Assembly (NCBI GenBank): GCA_050115935.1
Contig: JASFPO010000038.1
Location: 1-16,954, forward strand
Direction: 5' to 3'
DNA from: GCA-020344715 sp050115935
GTDB taxonomy: Archaea > Thermoproteota > Bathyarchaeia > Bathyarchaeales > Bathyarchaeaceae
Length of the DNA stretch: 16,954 nucleotides
Shown here: piece after piece, positions 12,719-16,954 of the stretch
How positions within the stretch are numbered: the stretch's first letter is position 1
Layout: every line of letters starts with the position of its first letter
Program-made: the position numbers and the translations under genes
Notes under the pieces: model-generated
What the model was told of the DNA's origin: nothing
Databases searched by the model: none
Seen by the model: only the letters and a program-made list of their open reading frames with translations

Positions 12719-12736
12719 GGTTTACAAACGTAAACC
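12719..12736. promoter_or_regulatory. Inverted repeat in the operon leader (candidate operator or RNA hairpin)
   Basis: GGTTTAC-AAAC-GTAAACC is a perfect 7-bp inverted repeat 10-28 bp after the predicted transcription start and about 34 bp before the ATG of the first gene. It could be a repressor site or a hairpin in the mRNA leader. Confidence 0.45.
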
Positions 12737-12769
12737 TTGTCTTCACGATCAAACATTGGGGATAGACGG

Positions 12770-13261
12770 ATGGGCAACAGTGAGACCACCGCCGAATTAG
12801 ACAAAATCAGTGCAGTTATTCAAAGGTTTTCTGGCAGAAAATCTGCTCTGATTGCCATATTGCAAGAAATAGAGAATATATACGGTTATCTCCCCGCGTG
12901 GGCATTGAGACATGTGTCAGAGAAACTTGAGATTCCATTGGTCCAAGTATGTGGAGTAGCTTCATTCTATGACGCGTTTCATTTAACCCCACAGGGCAAG
13001 CATCGAATTCGTGTTTGCCTAGGAACAGCGTGTTATTTAAAGGGTTCAAATCGGATTCTTGAAGCTTTAGAAAGGGAATTGGGTATAAGTGATGGTGAAA
13101 CTACGCCTGACTTGGAATACAGCATCCAAGGGGTCCGCTGTCTCGGTGCATGTGCGTTAGCACCAGTTATGATTATTGACGAACAGTATTTTGACAAGAT
13201 GTCCCCAACCAGAGTTGGCAAGATATTAAGGCAGGTTCAGAGAAAAAATGAGGAGAATTAG
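12770..13261 (+). CDS. NuoE/HydC-like [2Fe-2S] thioredoxin-fold subunit
   Basis: A 163-residue protein of the 24-kDa/NuoE family. ATG 12770 is chosen over an upstream TTG (12737) because GGGGAT lies 7-8 nt ahead and the leader inverted repeat would abut the earlier codon. A helical N-terminus (ALIAILQEIENIYGYLPAWAL) is followed by the thioredoxin-like cluster domain, with ligands C83-x4-C88 (CLGTAC) and C124-x3-C128 (CLGAC). In complex I, NAD-reducing hydrogenases and bifurcating HydABC, this subunit packs against the FMN/NAD subunit and carries a low-potential [2Fe-2S] cluster. Here it opens a four-gene operon and its last 14 bases overlap the NuoF-like gene, which implies translational coupling and a shared complex. 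Confidence 0.95.
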   Translation: MGNSETTAELDKISAVIQRFSGRKSALIAILQEIENIYGYLPAWALRHVSEKLEIPLVQVCGVASFYDAFHLTPQGKHRIRVCLGTACYLKGSNRILEALERELGISDGETTPDLEYSIQGVRCLGACALAPVMIIDEQYFDKMSPTRVGKILRQVQRKNEEN

Positions 13262-15101
13262 AACTCAGCAAGGGCTGGAAGCTCTTCGTATCTCTCTGTT
13301 GCAGGGTAAAGACCCGAACAAGCCCTGTGTTAGAGTATGTGTTGGGACAGGTTGCAGAGCTCGAGGCAGCCTAGATGTTCTACAGTCCTTCAAGGAAACG
13401 GTGGAAGAACAAGGATTGCAGAATAGTCTGGCGGTTAAACAGACAGGTTGCCACGGATTTTGTGAGCGAGGACCCGTTGTAGTATTAGGACCAAAGGAGA
13501 TTTTCTATCAGGAAGTAAAAGCACGTGATGCGCCTGAGATTGTTTCCAAAACGTTACACAACTGGGAAACTGTTGACAAGCTTTTACATGTAGATTCGAC
13601 AACAGGCAGAAAGGTTCTTTGTGAAGCAGAAGTTCCGTTCTACAAGATGCAGGATAGACGGATCCTTGCCAACAATGGACGAATCGATCCTACGGATATA
13701 TTGGACTATATCACTGTTGGAGGCTATCAGGCTCTCGCAAGAGCCCTTACAACTATGTCTAACGAGCAAATCATTGACACGATTGATAAATCTGGGCTAC
13801 GTGGTCTCGGTGGAGGAGGATTTCCCACGGGACGAAAATGGAGATCCTGCCGAGAAGCAGCAGGAGATATCAAGTTCGTGATTGGCAACGGTGATGAAGG
13901 TGACCCCGGCGCTTTCAGTGATAGAAGCCTCATGGAAGCAAACCCTCACAGCATTCTGGAAGGAATGATCATAGGCGCATACGCTATTGGAGCAAACCAA
14001 GGCTACCTATATGTTCGCGCCGAGTATCCACTAGCGTTAAAACATCTGCAAAGAGCAATAGATCAAGCCAAGGATTACGGATTCCTAGGAGACAACATAT
14101 TCAACTCAGGATTCGATTTGAGCATGGACATAATTCGAGGTGGAGGCGCTTTTGTGTGCGGCGAATCCTCGGCATTGGTTGCTTCGATAGAAGGAAAGAT
14201 GGGTGAACCAAGAGCGAAGTACATCCACACAGTCGAGAGAGGCTTGTGGAACAAACCAACCAATCTAAACAACGTTAAGACTTGGGCTTGCATCCCCCTA
14301 ATCATTAACGATGGTGCGGAGCGGTACTTAGAAATAGGAACCAAGAAGAGTAAAGGAACGGCAGTTTTCTCTCTTGTCGGAAAAGTCAACAATACCGGAC
14401 TCATCGAAGTTCCGATGGGAACACCACTTAAGAAGATAATCTATGACATAGGTGGTGGGATACTTGAGGGAAAGCAGTTCAAAGCTATTCAAACTGGAGG
14501 GCCTTCAGGAGGCTGTATACCTGGAGAATTGCTCGACCTTCCAGTAGACTTTGACAGACTAAGCGAAGCCGGATCAATGATGGGGTCAGGTGGCATGATT
14601 GTTATGGATGAAAGCACCTGTATGGTGGATGTAGCCCGATATTTCCTTGATTTCCTTCAGTATGAGTCTTGTGGCAAATGTGTTCCTTGCCGTGAAGGAG
14701 TTAAGAGAATGCTTGAGATTCTGACTGACATTACTGAAGGGCGAGGAAAGGAGGAGGATTTGACACTTCTTCAAGAGTTGGCGGAGATGATTAAGGATTT
14801 CTCCCTTTGTGGTCTCGGCAAGACATCCCCCAACACAGTTTTGTCAACCCTTCGATATTTCCGCGATGAGTATGAAACTCATGTAAAAGATAAGAAGTGT
14901 CCTGCTGGCATTTGCAGAAGCTTAATCGAATACAAGATCCTTGAAGGCAAATGTACAGGATGTGGCGCTTGTTTCAAACTGTGTCCTCAGCAAGCCATAC
15001 AAGGTGAGCCAGAAAAGCTCCATGTAATAGACTCAAAGAAATGCATTAGGTGTGGCATATGTCGAGACTCCTGTCCCTTCAACGCGATAATAGTGGAATA
15101 G
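13248..15101 (+). CDS. NuoF/HydB-like NAD(H)- and FMN-binding subunit with extra ferredoxin domains
   Basis: A 617-residue flavoprotein subunit. An N-terminal thioredoxin-like [2Fe-2S] domain (C31-x4-C36, C68-x3-C72) precedes the NuoF core. The core has the FMN/NADH loop GLRGLGGGGFPTG (183-195), GNGDEGDPGAF (213-223), and AFVCGESSALVASIEGKMGEPR, where complex I usually has GEETAL. The SLBB segment QTGGPSGGCIP comes next, then the N3 [4Fe-4S] ligands C475, C478, C481 and C521. Two C-terminal [4Fe-4S] motifs follow (C569-x2-C-x2-C-x3-C579 and C599-x2-C-x2-C-x3-C609). This is the HydB layout of electron-bifurcating enzymes, not that of respiratory NuoF, which lacks both added domains. It would exchange electrons with NAD(P)(H) and ferredoxin in the cytoplasm. 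Which of these it uses is inference. Confidence 0.95.
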   Translation: MRRIRTQQGLEALRISLLQGKDPNKPCVRVCVGTGCRARGSLDVLQSFKETVEEQGLQNSLAVKQTGCHGFCERGPVVVLGPKEIFYQEVKARDAPEIVSKTLHNWETVDKLLHVDSTTGRKVLCEAEVPFYKMQDRRILANNGRIDPTDILDYITVGGYQALARALTTMSNEQIIDTIDKSGLRGLGGGGFPTGRKWRSCREAAGDIKFVIGNGDEGDPGAFSDRSLMEANPHSILEGMIIGAYAIGANQGYLYVRAEYPLALKHLQRAIDQAKDYGFLGDNIFNSGFDLSMDIIRGGGAFVCGESSALVASIEGKMGEPRAKYIHTVERGLWNKPTNLNNVKTWACIPLIINDGAERYLEIGTKKSKGTAVFSLVGKVNNTGLIEVPMGTPLKKIIYDIGGGILEGKQFKAIQTGGPSGGCIPGELLDLPVDFDRLSEAGSMMGSGGMIVMDESTCMVDVARYFLDFLQYESCGKCVPCREGVKRMLEILTDITEGRGKEEDLTLLQELAEMIKDFSLCGLGKTSPNTVLSTLRYFRDEYETHVKDKKCPAGICRSLIEYKILEGKCTGCGACFKLCPQQAIQGEPEKLHVIDSKKCIRCGICRDSCPFNAIIVE

Positions 15102-15112
15102 GATGTGAATTG

Positions 15113-15787
15113 ATGGTAACTCTCACAATTGATGGAGTGGAAGTTCAGGCACAAGAGGGCTCTACCCTTCTTGAGGTTGCTAGATTCTATGGATTTAACA
15201 TTCCAACACTTTGCCACCATGATGAGCTAACCCCTTATGGCGCATGCCGACTGTGCATGGTGGAGGTAAATGACGGAAGAAGAACAAGACTAGTAGTATC
15301 ATGCTTATACCCCGTCAAGGAAGGAATAATAGTAAGAACCAACACCGAAAGAATTCTAAAAGGACGGAAGTTACTGCTTGAGCTCATGATTGCCAAATGT
15401 CCCAACTCAAAAACACTACAAGATCTAGCGTCAAAGATGGGATTAGAGCAAGTTAGGTTCAAGATGGAAGATAAAGATTGCATACTCTGCGGATTGTGTG
15501 TGCGGATATGCAAAGAGCAGATGGGGGGCGGCGCTATAGGATTTGTCGGCAGAGGCCAGAAGCGGGAAGTTATCACTCCGTTTCGTCAAGTCAGTGATGT
15601 TTGCCGGAACTGCGGAGCTTGTATGTACATTTGCCCAATTGTAGAGGTGCAATGCCGCGGAGTGAAGTCTCCAGGAGAGTTGTGCAACTCGTGCTTAGTT
15701 TTCACTCCCCAATGTTTAGAAGAGTATGATCAAGTAATGTGTACTCTAGATTCATGTGGATCATGTGTAAAAAAGGAGGAAAAATAG
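15113..15787 (+). CDS. NuoG/HydA-N-terminus-like iron-sulfur protein with Cys-rich tail
   Basis: The 224-residue protein starts at ATG 15113, set by GGATGTGA directly after the preceding stop; longer reading frames would overlap the NuoF-like gene. The order is: plant-type [2Fe-2S] domain (C34, C45, C48, C64), a linker with a single C96 where NuoG/HydA carry the His-Cys3 cluster motif, then two [4Fe-4S] sites, C123-x2-C126-x2-C129-x3-C133 and C164-x2-C167-x2-C170-x3-C174. The last 44 residues hold seven more cysteines (181, 191, 194, 201, 210, 215, 218), ending CGSC. There is no H-cluster or molybdopterin domain. It resembles HoxU or the front end of HydA and should relay electrons between the HydB-like subunit and the following flavoprotein. 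The Cys-rich tail may hold another cluster or contact that partner. Confidence 0.9.
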   Translation: MVTLTIDGVEVQAQEGSTLLEVARFYGFNIPTLCHHDELTPYGACRLCMVEVNDGRRTRLVVSCLYPVKEGIIVRTNTERILKGRKLLLELMIAKCPNSKTLQDLASKMGLEQVRFKMEDKDCILCGLCVRICKEQMGGGAIGFVGRGQKREVITPFRQVSDVCRNCGACMYICPIVEVQCRGVKSPGELCNSCLVFTPQCLEEYDQVMCTLDSCGSCVKKEEK

Positions 15788-15788
15788 T

Positions 15789-16954
15789 ATGACCTATTCA
15801 AAACCGAACGCAAGCGCAGCAACCCTAACGAAGAACCGAACAGAAGCGTGCCCAGTCAGCGGACTCTGCGTCACCTGTGTAGATGGATGCCCAGGACCCT
15901 GCGAAGTCGCAAAATCGGCAATAAGAGGTAGTGAAGTAATCTATCCAGCACCTTTCGGAGTAATGACCACAGGTTCTCAGAAGAATTATCCAGTGAACCT
16001 TTCCCACTTCAACATCATGGGAACGACCGTAGGCGCATCAGGAATAGAAGCCGACAGTGACAAGGCGATATTCCCAAACGTTGACCTAGAAACTAAGATC
16101 GGCCAAGGCAAAGGTCTAAAACTGAAGATTCCTTGGTTTACCTGCGCGCTAGGATCGACAAAAATCGCAAAAGACAACTGGGCAGAACTTGCCATTGGCG
16201 CTGCAATCTCTGGAACTATGCAAGTCATAGGCGAAAACGTCTGCGGTATGGATGTTGGCTCAAAGATCAAGAATGGAAGGGTGGTTCATTCTCCGGAATT
16301 AGAGTGGCGAGTGAAAACATACAACGAATTTAAAGAGAAAGGCTATGGAACTATCGCTGTTCAATCAAATATTGAAGACACACGACTAGGAGTTTTTGAA
16401 TACGCCATTTCCGAATTGGGAGTGGATGCCGTCGAGCTAAAGTGGGGTCAAGGAGCTAAAGACATTGGCGGCGAAGTCAAAATCAAAGATCTGAACAAAG
16501 CTCAGCTGTTGAAAAAACGAGGCTACGTAGTCGTCCCAGATCCTGAAGACCCAAACGTTGTGGAAGCTTTTAAAAGAAGACACTTTACGGAGTTTGAGAG
16601 GCACTCCCGGGTAGGTATGGTCACCAAAGAGAGTTTCATTGGCAAGGTGAAGGAACTTAGAAGTCTGGGCGCAAAGTACATCTTTCTTAAAACTGGTGCT
16701 TATCGACCCGCAGATGTGGCTAGAGCAGTGAAATTCTCATCTGAAGCAAGGATTGACTTACTTACAGTGGACGGAGCGGGTGGAGGAACAGGAATGAGCC
16801 CTTGGCGCATGATGAACGAGTGGGGAATACCAAGCGTCGAAATCTGGTCTCTGACATATCGATATGCTGACAGAATCGCAAAAAGAGGGGGCTATGTACC
16901 CAGCATAGCACTTGCAGGAGGCGCTACCTTGGAGGATCACATATTCAAGGCATT
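15789..16954 (+). CDS. FMN-binding glutamate-synthase-like protein (GltB central-domain type), 3' end outside window
   Basis: The frame runs from ATG 15789 to the end of the window: 388 codons, no stop. GGAGGA (15774-15779) lies in the end of the previous gene, one base separating the two. The N-terminus has five cysteines, C21-x5-C27-x2-C30-x3-C34-x3-C38 (CPVSGLCVTCVDGCPGPC), probably an Fe-S site. The rest is the (beta/alpha)8 FMN domain of glutamate synthase: YPAPFGVMTTGS, KWGQGAKDIGGE (218-229; FMN/substrate loop) and TVDGAGGGTGMSPWR (326-340). The glutaminase domain of full-length GltB is absent at the N-terminus. Classical GltS reduces 2-oxoglutarate plus ammonia to glutamate; whether this stand-alone type does so or acts on something else is not known to me. 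The operon position ties it to the NuoEF-like electron input. Confidence 0.93.
   Translation, partial: MTYSKPNASAATLTKNRTEACPVSGLCVTCVDGCPGPCEVAKSAIRGSEVIYPAPFGVMTTGSQKNYPVNLSHFNIMGTTVGASGIEADSDKAIFPNVDLETKIGQGKGLKLKIPWFTCALGSTKIAKDNWAELAIGAAISGTMQVIGENVCGMDVGSKIKNGRVVHSPELEWRVKTYNEFKEKGYGTIAVQSNIEDTRLGVFEYAISELGVDAVELKWGQGAKDIGGEVKIKDLNKAQLLKKRGYVVVPDPEDPNVVEAFKRRHFTEFERHSRVGMVTKESFIGKVKELRSLGAKYIFLKTGAYRPADVARAVKFSSEARIDLLTVDGAGGGTGMSPWRMMNEWGIPSVEIWSLTYRYADRIAKRGGYVPSIALAGGATLEDHIFKA

Noticed and set aside
12770..15787. Respiratory complex I (Nuo) segment
   Set aside because: No membrane subunits or NuoB/C/D are present, and the NuoF-like protein has N- and C-terminal Fe-S domains typical of soluble HydB-type enzymes.
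1..16954. CRISPR array, insertion sequence or integrase
   Set aside because: No regularly spaced repeats and no transposase or recombinase motifs were seen on either strand.

Overview
The window looks archaeal. Promoters are TATA-like with short leaders, and there is an archaeal Tpt1/KptA homologue, an archaeal-style winged-helix protein (HTH_45-like), a single-chain ChlI/ChlD-type ATPase with VWA domain, and an archaeal-type FMN glutamate-synthase-like protein. Base composition is moderately AT-rich. The gene set would suit an uncultured TACK-group archaeon, perhaps of the Bathyarchaeia type. That placement is inference only; no rRNA or other marker gene is present.

Region 1 (1-5800) is an accessory-looking patchwork of small, mostly singly transcribed genes: the tail of a GNAT acetyltransferase, a winged-helix regulator, a conserved membrane protein, a Nudix hydrolase, a second GNAT protein with an unrecognised C-terminal half, a nucleotidyltransferase-fold protein, a Cys/His-rich coiled-coil mini-protein and a second winged-helix protein. 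Its non-coding DNA is unusual. There are short alternating purine-pyrimidine GC tracts at nearly every gene boundary, several perfect palindromes next to promoters, a diverged 39-bp repeat containing a hairpin, and a direct repeat flanking the first regulator. Two gene-poor stretches (301-714 and 4956-5402) hold possible gene remnants and a possible small structured RNA.

Region 2 (5800-9305) holds two small one-pass membrane proteins (one with a Cys/His metal-site motif), a class I methyltransferase, the RNA 2'-phosphotransferase KptA, an alkyltransferase-like (MGMT-fold) protein without the catalytic Cys, and a creatininase-family amidohydrolase.

Region 3 (9495-12605) has a fused chelatase-type AAA+/VWA protein and a PurE-family enzyme that resembles the AIR-carboxylase (class II, PAICS-like) branch.

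Region 4 (12640-16954, running off the window) is one tight operon: NuoE-like, NuoF/HydB-like with two extra C-terminal ferredoxin clusters, a short NuoG/HydA-N-terminus-like iron-sulfur protein, and an FMN-binding glutamate-synthase-like protein. Together these look like an NAD(P)H-linked, possibly electron-bifurcating, core coupled to a GltB-type flavoprotein instead of a hydrogenase. This is the most interesting system in the window.
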